Origin: Ipomoea triloba
Lineage: Eukaryota; Streptophyta; Magnoliopsida; Solanales; Convolvulaceae
Length of the DNA stretch: 64,000 nucleotides
Assembly: GCF_003576645.1 (NCBI RefSeq)
Contig: NC_044918.1
Location: forward strand, 21,090,659 to 21,154,658
Reading direction: 5' to 3'
Below, piece after piece: positions 45,051 through 56,290 of the stretch. Each line of letters opens with the position of its first letter. The stretch's first letter is position 1. The notes under the pieces were generated by a model. It ran no database searches. It had not been told where the DNA came from and saw only the letters and a list, made by a program, of their open reading frames with translations. The translations under genes and the position numbers were made by a program.

Positions 45051-45209
45051 AACATAATTACTAATAACGAATTACCATAATTACTAATATTATGATAGAA
45101 TAATATTAATTAATTATAATTAGAATAATAATTAATATATTACTAAAATGCCCCTACGTTTGGGCGGGAAATTTTGGAGGAGGATAATGTTTTTATATAT
45201 AGTATAGAT

Positions 45210-45770
45210 AAATGCCATATTTTATTGCTTAGAGACACTAACACATATCTTTTTTTAAAAATTAAAGGTTTTAGTAGAACACTACAACTATTTATGCGCA
45301 AAGCATACACCACGTACTATAATTACCTACTACAATAGGAATTAGGGGAACAATCGAAGCAATAAAGAACACACAACTTTTCCCTCCGATCTCCTTATTG
45401 GAGATCTATGGAGTATAGTAAATAAAGTTTCAAACATGATTATATGAACTCAAAGTATGTTTTGATGTCGAAGAGTTTGAAATATTATTTTAACTTAGCA
45501 GGATTTTATTTTATTTTTTTACTGTTTTACTTTCAGTAATCAAGAAAGTTGGTTATCTAATTTGGTTGTTTATTTAAAAGAGTTCAATCTTCTGCATTGT
45601 CAAAAGACATGCATTGTAGAAAAGTTTACATCTAGATCCTCATATGGTTGGGACTGGGTCCATCATAAACCGAGTATAGTGATACAGGATGGAGTAGGAA
45701 GAAAGCGGCTTTATTAACCATGGCGCTAAGTTCAAAATAACACTTACAAAGCCCAAGATATTGGCCCAAA
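45210..45770. other. AT-rich intergenic DNA
   Basis: Nothing is recognised between the Helitron end and the tandem repeat at 45771. Confidence 0.5.
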
Positions 45771-45915
45771 ATGACGGCCCAAAAAATACAGAAATAATAA
45801 ATACTATAGCCCTAAGGAATCGAATAAGGCCCAAAATGACGGCCCAAAGAATACATAAATAATAAATACTATAGCCCTAAGGAATCGAATAGGGCCCAAA
45901 ATGACGGCCTGAATA
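45771..45915. repeat. 62-bp tandem repeat, two full copies plus a partial
   Basis: GCCCAAAATGACGGCC recurs at about 45771, 45832 and 45894, with AATAATAAATACTATAGCCC between. The small minus-strand frame here is a by-product. Confidence 0.8.
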
Positions 45916-45928
45916 ATAAACAAATAAA

Positions 45929-46335
45929 GAGTTAATTCCATTTTTGGTCCTAGATTTATAGGCCGCAATCCACTTTTAGTCATTTTTTATTAGAACATCC
46001 ACTTCTGGTCCTAGTAGTATTATTGTGACATGACCATTTTTCGTCATTTATCAACAAAGTAGTTTAAATATCATTAAATAGAAGAACACTTCGGTCTTCA
46101 ATTATTGATGTTTTCAAAAAAAAACATAAAAAAATATAGCAGTTCAACATACTTTTTATAAAAAAGATTGAAACGTCTTTGTATTTAACGATATTTCAAC
46201 GATTTTGTTGATGGAGGATTAAAAATGGTCATGTCAATATAATACTAGGACCAAATGAGGATGTTCTAATAAATAAAAAAAAGATTAAAAGTGGACTGTC
46301 ACTTATAAATCTAGGACAAAAAATGAAATTAACTC
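45929..46335. mobile_element. Mutator-like MITE with 10-bp target duplication
   Basis: Terminal inverted repeats start GAGTTAATTCCATTTTTGGTC and end with its inverted counterpart ...GAAATTAACTC, pairing inwards for over 100 bases. A perfect direct repeat AACAAATAAA flanks it (45919-45928 and 46336-46345); 9-10 bp duplication is the Mutator hallmark. The ends are related to those at 23057. It has no coding content. Confidence 0.85.
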
Positions 46336-46389
46336 AACAAATAAATAAAGAAGCTAGGGAACTAATAAATAAAATATAACTAAATATGT

Positions 46390-46480
46390 TACCAGTAGGA
46401 ATCGAATCATGGCGTGCCGACAGGAGAGAAAAGGCTCATACCACTCAGCCAGAAGGGAGATTGTGAACCAAAGGATGATT
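46390..46480 (-). other. tRNA-like box A/box B sequence
   Basis: On the minus strand TGGCTGAGTGGTATGAGCC resembles a D-arm/box A and GATTCGATTCC a T-loop/box B about 40 bases apart. It does not close into a convincing cloverleaf; it may be a tRNA-derived repeat head. Confidence 0.3.
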
Positions 46481-46796
46481 TTTAAGAGGGGGAAAGCACC
46501 CTATTTATACTGTTGAAGGACTCACGGATTGTTGACAAATGGACTACATCAGACACCTTTCATTCTTGGCCACACACGTGTCCCCCTACTACTTTGCTTC
46601 CAGCGCACTCTCATGCATAAGTGGAGCTTCCTGCCCTTTAATATACAAGATCTTGAGTGGCTTGGTGGTGTAGAACCACATGATGCCTGTTAGGATGACT
46701 CAGATCTCGCACGTACGGAGGGGTAACTTAGTGGTCCACCGAGAAACGAGATGTGGCGATCGCTCAGCCACAAAATTTAAATTCATCGACTGCCGC

Positions 46797-46998
46797 AAAG
46801 GGGGATAAATAATAAGTAGACCGCTGTGAAGCGGGACAGGTATATGCCGTCTGCTGAGAAGCAGAATAGATAATAAGTAGATCGTTGAGAAGCGGGATAG
46901 ATGATAAGTTGTCTGCTAAAAAGCGGGATAGATAATAAGTCGACCGCTGAGAAGCGGGATAGATAATAAGTCGACCGCTGAGAAGCGGGATAGATGAT
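46797..46998. repeat. 31-bp minisatellite, about six copies
   Basis: The unit is CGACCGCTGAGAAGCGGGAT followed by AGATAATAAGT. The last three units are almost identical and earlier ones more diverged. Inside each unit CCGCTGAGAAGCGG is itself a small hairpin. Confidence 0.85.
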
Positions 46999-47329
46999 AA
47001 GGTTGTGGGCTGCCTGCTGCATCATGCTAGCACCACGTACCTCTTTCAAGGCCAACAGACCTTTTATATCCATTTTTTTATTGCAAGCTGGGTTGGGTAC
47101 CTTTCACTGCATGCCTAGGTGGATAGGGGTATTTGTCGAGTTCTTAGGGATCACGTCCCGTTGACTCGGAAACATGGCCTTCTAGGGTTGTGGGTTGCCT
47201 GCTGCCTTATGCTAGCTCCACGCACCTTTCTTTATCTCTTTTTTTTATTGCACGCTGGGTTGTTTACCTTTCCCTGCATGCATAGGTGGATAGGGGTATT
47301 CGCCGAGTTATTAGGGATCGCGTCACAGT

Positions 47330-49820
47330 TGTTAGGAACATAATGTAATAGGTTTTGATGATACCAAAATGTATTTCAGAATCCCCTAAGTCTCGAAAGA
47401 TAGGAACTATATGTAAGTTCGACAAGTAAACTAAGAGCGAAAATACAACCGAGTAACTTGAGCTCAACTCGGAAAATATTTAAGCTTAAGGTGAAACTTG
47501 TGAACATCTTAGAAGTCTCGTGTTGTAATCTCATGGATAAATCAAAAGAAGGCACGGGACAACATTGGAGGAATAAGGGTCTGCGAGACATCAACTAAGT
47601 CTCGAGACATAAGCAGAGTTCGAGAGATAGGATCTCTCGATACAGCAATTCAGTTCAAGACATAAGCAGAGTACGAGAGATAGGATCTCTCGATACAACA
47701 ATCCAGTTCAATACATAAGCAGAGTTCGAGAGATCTCTCGATACAACAATCCAGTTCGAGACATAAGCAAAGTTCGAGAGATGGATCTCTCGATACATGG
47801 GGTCGAGATATCAAACAATCGAGACATCAACCTTGGTCTCGATAAACTAACACTTCTCTAAAAGGCTGAATGACGGGCAGGAAGCATGAATAAAGATCGG
47901 AGAAGAAGAATATCATGGAGATAAAATATTTAGGAGGTGCCAGAAGTGGATGCCACATCAGAATTCCACAACAAACGGATAGAAGGTGCACCAATCCAAA
48001 GTCGGTCTTATTCCCTAAAACGAGGATCAATGGGAATTTAAAAAGAGTAACTTTTACCAAAAGTAGCAAGTGGAGCATGGACTCAAGAAAGTGGATTATG
48101 GAATATCCACTACCAAACAAAAGGTTCAAGTTACAAGACCACCACTCCATGAAAAATGCTGAAAAGATGCAAGTCCCAGCATGGGAGACAGATTTCAAAC
48201 GGGATAATTTTCCCTCCAACGGAATTATTCCTCAACTCTCATTTAAAAAGGACGTGAAGACACAAGCTCAAAGAAGTGAAGGGAGTAAGTTGGTTTATTG
48301 AAAAATCTAAAGAGGTGTCCAATTCAAACGTTTAAGTGCAAGTGCTCAATCCGGAATATCATCCTGATATTTAAACCAGCGAGAAAACACATCTTAGTGT
48401 TTGTGAGAGTTACAAAGCTCAAACTGCTAAACATCTAGAAGGTGACCGAAGCTTCTCTACATCGAAGCTGATTCAACGATAGCTTTTGGTCAGATTGGAG
48501 CTTGTTACACTCAACTGTGACAACCAAAGGTCCTTGCTTTGGATTAAGCAAGAAGAGGCGGAGTAACCTGGCTGCTGTCTAGTGAAGATCCTGAGGCTTG
48601 AGGCGGGCTTGGTGATCAAAGCTCAAGTGCTCGAGAGGTGGAGTAACTGGAAGCGGGGAGAAAAACCTGAGGAGAGGCGGAGTAACCTGGGAGCTGTCTT
48701 GTGAAGATCCTGAGGCTTGAGGCGGGCTTGGTGATCAAAGCTCAAGTGCTCGATAGGTGGAGTAACAAGAAGCGGGGCAAAAAACCTGAGGCTTGAGGCG
48801 GGCTTCGTGATCAAAGCTCAAGCGCTCGATATTGTACTAGAAAGGGAAGTTTTTAGTGCAATCCTTCCAGGGAGTTTCTGGAAGAAGAGTGGATGTAGGC
48901 GGGTTGGCCGAACCACTTAAAAATCTCTCTCGCATTTACTTTCTGTTTTTATCTCTCGCTATCTAACTCTCGAATTGCACTACATATAACTACACCTCTC
49001 GAACTAACTCAAACTCGTGCTAATAATAAGGGGATAACTATTCCGCTGCGCATAAAACTTTGTCTTCATCTTGTGAGGTATCGGACCTAAACATCCTAAG
49101 TCCAATACACACGAGAGGTCGAAAAAGATTTGCAAAATCTTATACAAGTCTATTCACCCCCCCCCCCNAAGAAGAGGCGGAGTAACCTGGCTGCTGTCTA
49201 GTGAAGATCCTGAGGCTTGAGGCGGGCTTGGTGATCAAAGCTCAAGTGCTCGAGAGGTGGAGTAACTGGAAGCGGGGAGAAAAACCTGAGGAGAGGCGGA
49301 GTAACCTGGGAGCTGTCTTGTGAAGATCCTGAGGCTTGAGGCGGGCTTGGTGATCAAAGCTCAAGTGCTCGATAGGTGGAGTAACAAGAAGCGGGGCAAA
49401 AAACCTGAGGCTTGAGGCGGGCTTCGTGATCAAAGCTCAAGCGCTCGATATTGTACTAGAAAGGGAAGTTTTTAGTGCAATCCTTCCAGGGAGTTTCTGG
49501 AAGAAGAGTGGATGTAGGCGGGTTGGCCGAACCACTTAAAAATCTCTCTCGCATTTACTTTCTGTTTTTATCTCTCGCTATCTAACTCTCGAATTGCACT
49601 ACATATAACTACACCTCTCGAACTAACTCAAACTCGTGCTAATAATAAGGGGATAACTATTCCGCTGCGCATAAAACTTTGTCTTCATCTTGTGAGGTAT
49701 CGGACCTAAACATCCTAAGTCCAATACACACGAGAGGTCGAAAAAGATTTGCAAAATCTTATACAAGTCTATTCACCCCCCCCCCCTCTAGACTTGTACC
49801 CCATCCCCTTGGGACCAACA
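47330..49820 (+). mobile_element. Solo LTR with ACAGT target duplication
   Basis: The segment starts TGTTAGGAACATAATG and ends CTTGGGACCAACA, with a perfect 5-bp duplication ACAGT on both sides (47325-47329, 49821-49825). The TGTT...ACA ends and terminal C-run fit a long copia-type LTR (Sirevirus-like by resemblance). No internal retroelement domains are present, so it is a recombination product. Bases 47600-47810 hold a short repeat GAGAGATAGGATCTCTCGATAC. Its apparent length is inflated by a 619-bp exact duplication at the N in 49168; the real LTR is probably about 1.87 kb. Frames of 128-130 codons inside are not supported as genes. Confidence 0.75.
48550..49786. repeat. Exact 618-bp duplication around a single N
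   Basis: Bases 48550-49167 equal 49169-49786 at constant offset 619, both ending in the same 11-base C run. The only separator is the N at 49168. Both copies contain the same internal 100-bp GAGGCGGAGTAACC repeats. This is what results when two overlapping contigs are joined without merging. Confidence 0.9.
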
Positions 49821-49999
49821 ACAGTGACTTAAAAACACCCCTTTCTAGGGCTGTGGGCTGCCTGCTACCTCATGCTAGCTCCACGCACCCTTGTTTATAT
49901 CTCTTTTTTTTCTTTTTTTTTTTCCTCTCTTTTTATTGCACGCTGGATTGCATACCTTTCCCTACATGCCCAATTGGAGATCGGTATAAAATGAAGCTA

Positions 50000-50420
50000 A
50001 AATTTGCTTTATTACCTCCACAGGCTACCTATCCAGTTTGCGAGTCCATTTCAATGTTATTGTTTACTGTCGCGTATCCTTTATAGACTATAGAGCTCCC
50101 AACTCGCTCCAAGACGACTTATAGTGTATGTAGGTCCACTACCGCCCCATTTTTGGTAACTTTCTTAGCTTGCAACCCCAACAAAAAATGTACACTAATA
50201 ATTTTTTTCCACATAGAAATATTTTTCTTACCCCCCCGAACGGTTTGCAAGCCCACCAAGGTGTTGTTATTCGGTCCAGTATCGCCTACCTAGCCTACGG
50301 GCCTTAATCGTCCGGGAACGGAGAATGGTCGATATTTTCATCGATGGGCTACTCATGAATGGGTTTGGCATCCCTTTAAGACAGGTTCCCTCATTTCGCG
50401 CAATGCGCGTATAAAACTAG
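50000..50420 (+). mobile_element. Helitron family 1-type 3' end
   Basis: CGCGCAATGCGCGTATAAAACTAG (CTAG at 50417-50420, then T) is identical to the 3' end of the 1.5-kb copies. The sequence upstream is not family 1 body but repeat-rich GC-neutral DNA, so this Helitron end may belong to a different, larger element. Its 5' end was not found. Confidence 0.55.
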
Positions 50421-50870
50421 TATAATATATACATATATATTAGTTCTTAATCTGCACACAGTACTTATATACTTATAAGAGAAAGGGAAACCCTAAGTAT
50501 AAAACCTAGCATTTACGACACCCTATACCCTCACCTTCATCATCATCGACTCTCATGAACGACAACAAAGAGAAAAAAATAATAATGCGCCACATCACTT
50601 TTTGTTTCTTCCCTTCAGTGTCATTGGAATTCAAGTAAGATTTATGTTCACTAAAAATTCTTTTAACCTCATAAGTAAATAAAAACTTGTTTCCTAAGTG
50701 CTTATGTGAAAATCTTTTGCTCTCAAAAATCTATTTCGTTATTTTTGAATAATTGCTATGTGATTCATGATCTTCGTGAATGTTGTATTCTATATGAAAT
50801 TTGTTTGATTGTGACGTGATATTAAGTACATGAATTCATATTATTTGGATTGTATAGGTAAATAACTAAA
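50421..50870. other. Intergenic DNA between a Helitron and CACTA end
   Basis: AT-rich. A TATA-like GTATAAAACC at about 50497 is followed by a C/A-rich stretch, superficially leader-like, but no coding sequence follows. Confidence 0.35.
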
Positions 50871-50873
50871 TAA

Positions 50874-51991
50874 CACTACAAAAGAACACGGAAATAACGA
50901 CGGAATAGCGACGGATTTATTTATTTTCAAAAAATTGAAGGTTAGCGACGGGATAGCAACGGAAAAAGTTTGACGTTAACTCCGTAGCTAATTTTAGCGG
51001 TAACTTACCGCGCATAAAATTGGGACAAATTAGCGACGGATTTTTGGCGGGCCGATTAATTAATTTTAATTGCTACAGATTAGCGACGGAAAAAATTATC
51101 CGTAGCTAGGTTTAAAGCATCTATTTATTTTTTTTATAACTTAGTGATGGAATAAAGACGGAAAATGCGGCATTTTTATTTTTAATAACATATAGCGACG
51201 GAAATTTAAATTCGTTGCTTGGATTCAAATTTAAACTAGCAACGGATTAGTATGGCCAATTTTTTTTTTAGAACATAGCGACGAAATTTATTTCCGTCGC
51301 TAGAATAATATATCTGAATTTTTTTGGTAGGATTTAACGACGAAAATGAAATTTGTTGCTAGATCTAGCGACAGATTTCAATTCTGTCGCTAGATTAATG
51401 TTTAAAAAAAAAAAAAGCAATATAGCTACGGAATTTAAATTATGTCGCTAAATCTGAATATAGAATGAGATCTACTTTGTGAAATGTAGACATTCTATCC
51501 AGCCCTAAACATTGTTCACACACCCACACCCAGTCGCCGCCGACGCTGTTTTCCTTCCTTGCCCAACGCCGACGACAGCATGCCATCGCCGACTGTTGGT
51601 CTGCTCCGCCGCGCCTGGGATCTGCTCTGCCGTGACCATCGTCTTCCTTCTCTGCCGTGACCTCTCATGCTCCGCCGCTGCTTCGTCGAACGCCTACCGC
51701 CGCTGAAGGTCCCTGAACGCCTACCACCGCCGGTCCGCCAAATGCCAACAGCAATCGCTCCACCGAACTCCTACTGCTGGCTAGTACGACTCCGTTTCCC
51801 TGCTTCTTCTTTTATTTTTTTTTAATTTTAGCTCTTCTTTGAAATGTTTATGCCAATAATTTTTAATTTATTCATTATTTACTACATCATTTATTATTGC
51901 CTCTTATATTAAAATTTCTATCTATGTAAATGCCTCCTCCGTCGTGCGCATTGCCTGCTCCACCTACCGTCATCGCTCCACCTACCGCCGC
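50874..51991 (+). mobile_element. CACTA (En/Spm) transposon end with subterminal repeats, truncated
   Basis: CACTACAAAAGAACACGG is the canonical CACTA terminus. Over the next 570 bases the subterminal motif TAGCGACGGA and its inverse (TCCGTCGCTA) occur more than ten times in both orientations, the usual transposase-binding arrangement. Then comes a GC-rich CCGCCG segment (51530-51780). The element is cut at about 51992 by the gypsy LTR, and the other CACTA end is not in the window. No transposase is visible. Confidence 0.7.
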
Positions 51992-52525
51992 TGTTGGTTT
52001 TATCTCCCAAGGAATGGTCGAACGGTAGGCCAACACCACCGGAAAATCAACTAACACTATTGAAAAACTAGAGTAACTTTTCAGTCCTCTTTGTATTACG
52101 AATTGCCTTTGAGTACAACGAATAGCTTATAAGTGTACTGTGGAAAATTGCTTGTTGTCTCTCTCGAGACCTAGAACACCTATTTATACAAGCTAAGAGG
52201 GATTTCTCCCTTAAGAAACTACTAAACTACCTAGGAACTCTTTCCTTATTAAATTTTAGGCACTTTCCTAATCTATCCGGCCTTCCTTCCATATTTCTCG
52301 CATTCCGCCGCCGAATCTCTTTAGAAAACCTTTCGTGACCGCCTATCCTGCACCGCCTTTTGATTTCTAATAATAATCGAATTATAGGCTTTTCGGCCTT
52401 TTACACGGAATAAGCTTTTCAACTGCTAAGTATAATAGACCTTTCGACCACTAACTAGGTAGGGTCTTTCGACCTAAGAGGCGGACTTTTCAGCCTACCC
52501 TAAGCTCTAGACTTTTCAGCCTTTA
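51992..52525 (-). repeat. Probable 3' LTR of the gypsy element
   Basis: It lies directly downstream of the integrase C-terminus on the minus strand and ends in CA at the CACTA junction. A TATA-like TTGTATAAATAGG on minus (near 52190) fits an LTR promoter. The internal boundary near 52525 (TGTAAAGG on minus) is a guess, since no second LTR exists for comparison. Confidence 0.45.
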
Positions 52526-52532
52526 CAATAGC

Positions 52533-55018
52533 TCAGACCTTTAAGAACTTCTTGAGGTGATGCGAGTTCCAGATCCTTTCTACTGGTCGACCATTCATTG
52601 CCTCCAATCGGTACGTTCCAGGTTGGACTACTGCAGCTATGCGATATGGCCCTTCCAACTTCTTTGCGAATTTTCCCCCTTCATTGAGCTTACTAGCGGT
52701 CCGACTTTTGAGTACCAGGTCCGCTTCGAGTAAGTACCGGGGCTTGGCACGCTTGTCCTGATATCTTTTGACTGGTCTTTGATACTCAGCCATCCGGCGC
52801 CGAGCAACCTCTCTCCTCTCTTCTAGGAAATTCTTTTCTATCATCCGGCTTTGTTCTTTCGCCTCATCGGTATACCTCATGACTCGGTCACTAGGCTCGA
52901 GCACTTCGATCAACACCTTAGCCTCAAATCTGTATGTTAGGGAAAATGGTGTTTCTCTAGTCGCCCTCATCGGGCTCGCGCGATAGGCCCACAATACTCA
53001 TTCCAACTCTCTCACCTAGCTTCCTTGCAGCTCACTCAACCTTTTCCGTATTCCATCCACGATGGTCCGATTAACATTTTCCACTTGTCCATTCGCCTGA
53101 GGATAGGCTACGGACACCTTATTATACCGAATCCCGAATTGCTCACAGAGCTCGGCAAAGGGCCGACAATCAAACTGGCGATCATTGTCGCTTACCAAAT
53201 GCTCGAGGATGCCAAACCAACAGATTATGTTCTTCCAAAGGAATTTATTACACTGATACTCGGTTATGGTAACCAATGGCTCAACCTCTACCCACTTAGT
53301 GAAATAATCAACATCTATTATGCAAAACTTATGTTAGCCCAACGCCATCGGTAACGGACCCAGTAAATCAACACCCCATCTTGCGAAGGGAATGGCGGTG
53401 GTGACCGGGCATATAGAAGGAAACCAGCCTTGTTTCTTTTCGAGCAAAGGCCTGACAAACGGGACACTTAGCTACTTTTCGAATACAATTTCTGACCATG
53501 GTCGGCCAATAGTACCCCTATAGTACTAACTTCCGTGCCAGTCACTTCTTTATATTGTCTCATTCTTCCTCCTTTGGTTTCATAAGTTCCCTTCACCTGC
53601 CCGACCACTAACCGTGAGTTGGTTCGGATGCGAAGTCTCTTATCTCCCAAAGCTTTGGCTACCCGCAACCCCCCGAGGACAGCTTCATACTCAGCTTCAT
53701 TGTTGGAAGTTTTGAACTGGTATTCTAGGGTGTAGTATAGTCGGAATCTTTCTCGGTGGTTAACATTACTCCCCTCCATGGTGCTTTTGACTCGAGGCAC
53801 CATCAACATGCATTTCCCACCATTCCTCGAAGTCGGGAATGGTTATAGAGTCATCCTTTGAATCCTGAGTTGTGCATTCGACTATGAAGTCAACCAATAC
53901 TTGGGATTTGATGGCGGGTCGTGGTTGGTACTCAATTCCATACTGGGTCAGCTCGACAGGCCACTTTACTAATCGACCCAACGAGGTCGGATTCTTGAGA
54001 ACTCCCGCCAATGAGGTGGGCTTGAAAGTAGGGGACTAACTTCCGAGCCGTAACTACCAATGCGTAGACCATCTTCTCGAGTGGCGAGTAACGAACTTTG
54101 GCAGCCTTTAAAGCCCTACTCACATAATATATCGGATGTTAAACTTTGTCCTCTTCCCGGACGAGGACCAAGCTGACAGCCTGATGAGAGGCGGCTAGAT
54201 AAAGAAAAAGCATCTCGCCCTCCACTGGTTTGGACAACGATAGAGGAGAAAACAGGTACTTCTTGAGGCCTTCGAAAGCTGTCTGACACTCCCCCGACCA
54301 AACAGACACATCCCTAGTCTTCAAGGCGTCGAAGAAGGGTAGGACCGATCGGTCGATTTAGACAAAAATCGAATCAATGTCGCCAACTGACCTGTCAAGC
54401 ACTGCAACTCCTTGATAGTCCTAGGCGGCTGCATGTCTAGGACAGCCTTAACCTTTTCAGGGTTTGACTCGATCCCTCGCCGAGTTACCAAATAGCCTAA
54501 GAACTTACCCCTTGTACCGCGTAAGCACACTTCTTAACATTTAACCTTAAATTATGTTTCTCCATAACTTGGAAGCTGGTAGAAAGGTCGTCCGCGTGAT
54601 TTTCCTCCTTGACACTTTTCACGAACATCTCATCAACGTAGGCAGCCATAGACTTGCCCAACAGGTCTTTGAATAGTTGAGACACCATTCTGGAATAAGT
54701 CGCCCCAGAAATTTTTCGAGCTGAAGGGCATCACTCGGTAACAGTACACTCTGTCCGGAGTTACGAAAGCAGTTTTCTCTTCATCGGGCGCGTGTATGAA
54801 AATTTGGTGGTAACCTCGGAAGGCGTCCATGAAACCTAATACAACACACCCTGATGTCTCATTCACCATCTGGTCAATCCTCGACAACAGGAATGAGTCT
54901 TTGGGGCAAGCTTTGTTTAAGTCGGTGTAGTCGACGCACATTCTCCAAGTATGCGGCTTCGGAACCAACACCACGTTGGCCAGCCATTTAGGATATTTTA
55001 CCTCCCGAATATGCCCAA
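52533..55018 (-). pseudogene. Degenerate Ty3/gypsy (Tat-type) pol
   Basis: Domains on the minus strand, from high to low coordinates: reverse transcriptase (54974-54321) with VPKPHTWRMCVDYTDLNKACPKD, GYHQI, and YVDE in place of YVDD; RNase H linker and RNase H (54324-53468) with ILEW/GIEYQPRPAIKSQVLVDF and HVDGASS; integrase core (53276-53016) with SDNDRQF and PQANGQVE; integrase C-terminus (52994-52533) with VLWAYRASP and GTYRLEAMNGRPV. Several frameshifts separate the pieces, and two stops divide the integrase segments. The second RNase H-like region is typical of the Tat lineage. Gag, protease and 5' LTR are absent; the element ends abruptly in the heptamer array. Confidence 0.85.
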
Positions 55019-55860
55019 CAGCTAGGGTCTAGGGTCTCAAGTCTCGAGTCAAGGTTCTGGTCCCGTGTCTCTTGTCTCGGGTTTCGGGTCTCAGGCCTAG
55101 AGTCTTGGGTCTCGAGGCTCAGGGCTCGGGCCTCGGGCCTCGGGTCTAGGGTCTAACGTCTCTGGGATCGAGGATCGGGCTTGGGTCTCGGGTCTCAAGT
55201 TCGGGGTTATGGCCTAGTGTCTAGGGTCTCGGGGCTCAGGGCTCAGATCTTGGGGTTTGGGCATCGGGTCTCGCGTCTCTGGTCTAAGGTCTAGGGTCTC
55301 GAATTTCGGGTCTCGGGCTTAGAGTCTTGGGTCTCAGGTTTCAGGTCCCAGGCTTCGGGCAAGACTAGGGCCTCGAGTTTAGGGCATTGGGTCTCGAGGG
55401 TCGGGGTAGGGTCTAGGGTCTTAGGTTTCGGGTCTCGGGCCTAAAGTCTTGGGTCTCGGGGCTCAGTGCTCAGGTCTAGGGTCTTGGGGCTCGGGGATCA
55501 GGGATCGGGCTTGGGTCTAGAGTCTCGGGTCTCGAGGCTCAGGGCTCGAGTTTCAGGTCTCGGGCATCGGGGCTCAAGGCTCAGGGCTCGGGCTCTCGGG
55601 TTTCAATTCTTGGGGATCGGGTCTAGAGTTTTTGGGCTCGAGGTTCGGGTCTCCAATCTCGGGTTAAGGGCATTGGGTCTCGAAGGTCGGGGCTCGGGGC
55701 TCGGGTCTCGGTTCTCGAGTGTCGGGTCTTAGGATTCGGGTTTCCGGTCTCGCTTCTCGAGTTTCTCGTCTCGGGGCTCGGGGATCGGGACTCGATGTTT
55801 GGGTCTCAAGTCTCTAGTCTCGGCTCTCCGGGATCGTGGCTCGTGTTTAGGGTTTAGGGC
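55019..55860 (+). repeat. Degenerate telomere-like heptamer array, block 1
   Basis: About 840 bases consist of 7-base units such as TCTAGGG, TCTCGGG, CTTAGGG, TCTCAGG, with frequent single-base changes and occasional 6- or 8-base units. The plant telomere repeat is TTTAGGG; two adjacent perfect copies occur at about 55845-55858 (TTTAGGGTTTAGGG). The dominant variants are one or two substitutions from it. Frames across it (for example 88 codons at 55466) are an effect of the 7-base period. Confidence 0.75.
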
Positions 55861-55861
55861 T

Positions 55862-56290
55862 CGTATAAATCCAAGCTTGGAAATTCATTCCAGTGAGTTC
55901 ACTGGAATGAATTTCCAGTTTGTATATATATATATATTTATTTATTTATTTATTTATTTATATTTATTAATTATATGTAATATATATTTATATTTATATA
56001 TTCATTAAAAAATGTACCTAGTGATAAAAAAAAATAATACTAAAGATGAACTCACCTATAAATTCCAAGTATGTTATGTTTCACATCACTTTTATAATAA
56101 AAAATATTTTTTAATTTTTTAATTGTTCGGGCTATCGGGCTAGCCCATTTAATTTCGGGCTAGCCCTATCGGGCCATCGGGCTAATCGATTTCGGGCTCA
56201 TCGGACTAATTTTTTTATCGGACTAACCCGTTCGGGCTACAGCCCTGTCGGTTTCGGGCTAGCCCATCGGGTTCGGGCCAGATTGACATC
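55862..56290. mobile_element. Insertion splitting the heptamer array
   Basis: It contains a perfect inverted repeat with 18-bp arms and a 2-base loop (55879-55916), TTTA/TATA simple repeats (55924-56000), and from 56120 a series of TCGGGCTA-type motifs ending GGGCCAGATTGACATCCCTA. The latter end is typical of some plant hAT-like miniature elements. No matching left end was found. Confidence 0.45.

Larger units (their letters stand above)
40853..45208 (-). mobile_element. Helitron family 2, 4.36-kb non-autonomous element
   Basis: The left end is A|CTAG (40853-40856) followed by the hairpin CCGTGC-GTT-GCACGG (40866-40880). The right end is TATAGTATAGA|T at 45208. Both fit an inverted Helitron with A^T target. 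A second hairpin-like CCCGTGCGATTCACGG lies at 41040. The same 3' end occurs in sense at 63972. The body holds a long block of diverged repeats (41650-43340), a promoter-like TATAAATA on minus at about 44207 followed by exon-like sequence, and an 88-bp tandem array (44524-45050). No Rep/helicase is encoded. Confidence 0.65.
47000..50000. repeat. Three tandem units of about 170-185 bp, split by a solo LTR
   Basis: The phrase TTGTGGGCTGCCTGCTGC...ATGCTAGC.CCACG occurs at about 47003, 47186 and 49848. Each is followed by TTATTGCA(C/A)GCTGG and CCTTTC.CTGCATGCC. Removing the solo LTR and its duplication between copies 2 and 3 restores a regular period, so the tandem repeat is older than the LTR insertion. 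Confidence 0.75.

Noticed and set aside
39649..45208. A 5.6-kb DNA transposon with terminal inverted repeats
   Set aside because: The two ends are both Helitron-type 5' termini facing inward, and a clear Helitron 3' end with hairpin lies at 40853, so two separate Helitron units explain the symmetry better.
47827..48301. Overlapping 128-130-codon frames on both strands as a gene
   Set aside because: They lie inside a solo LTR bounded by a 5-bp duplication, and neither shows a domain.
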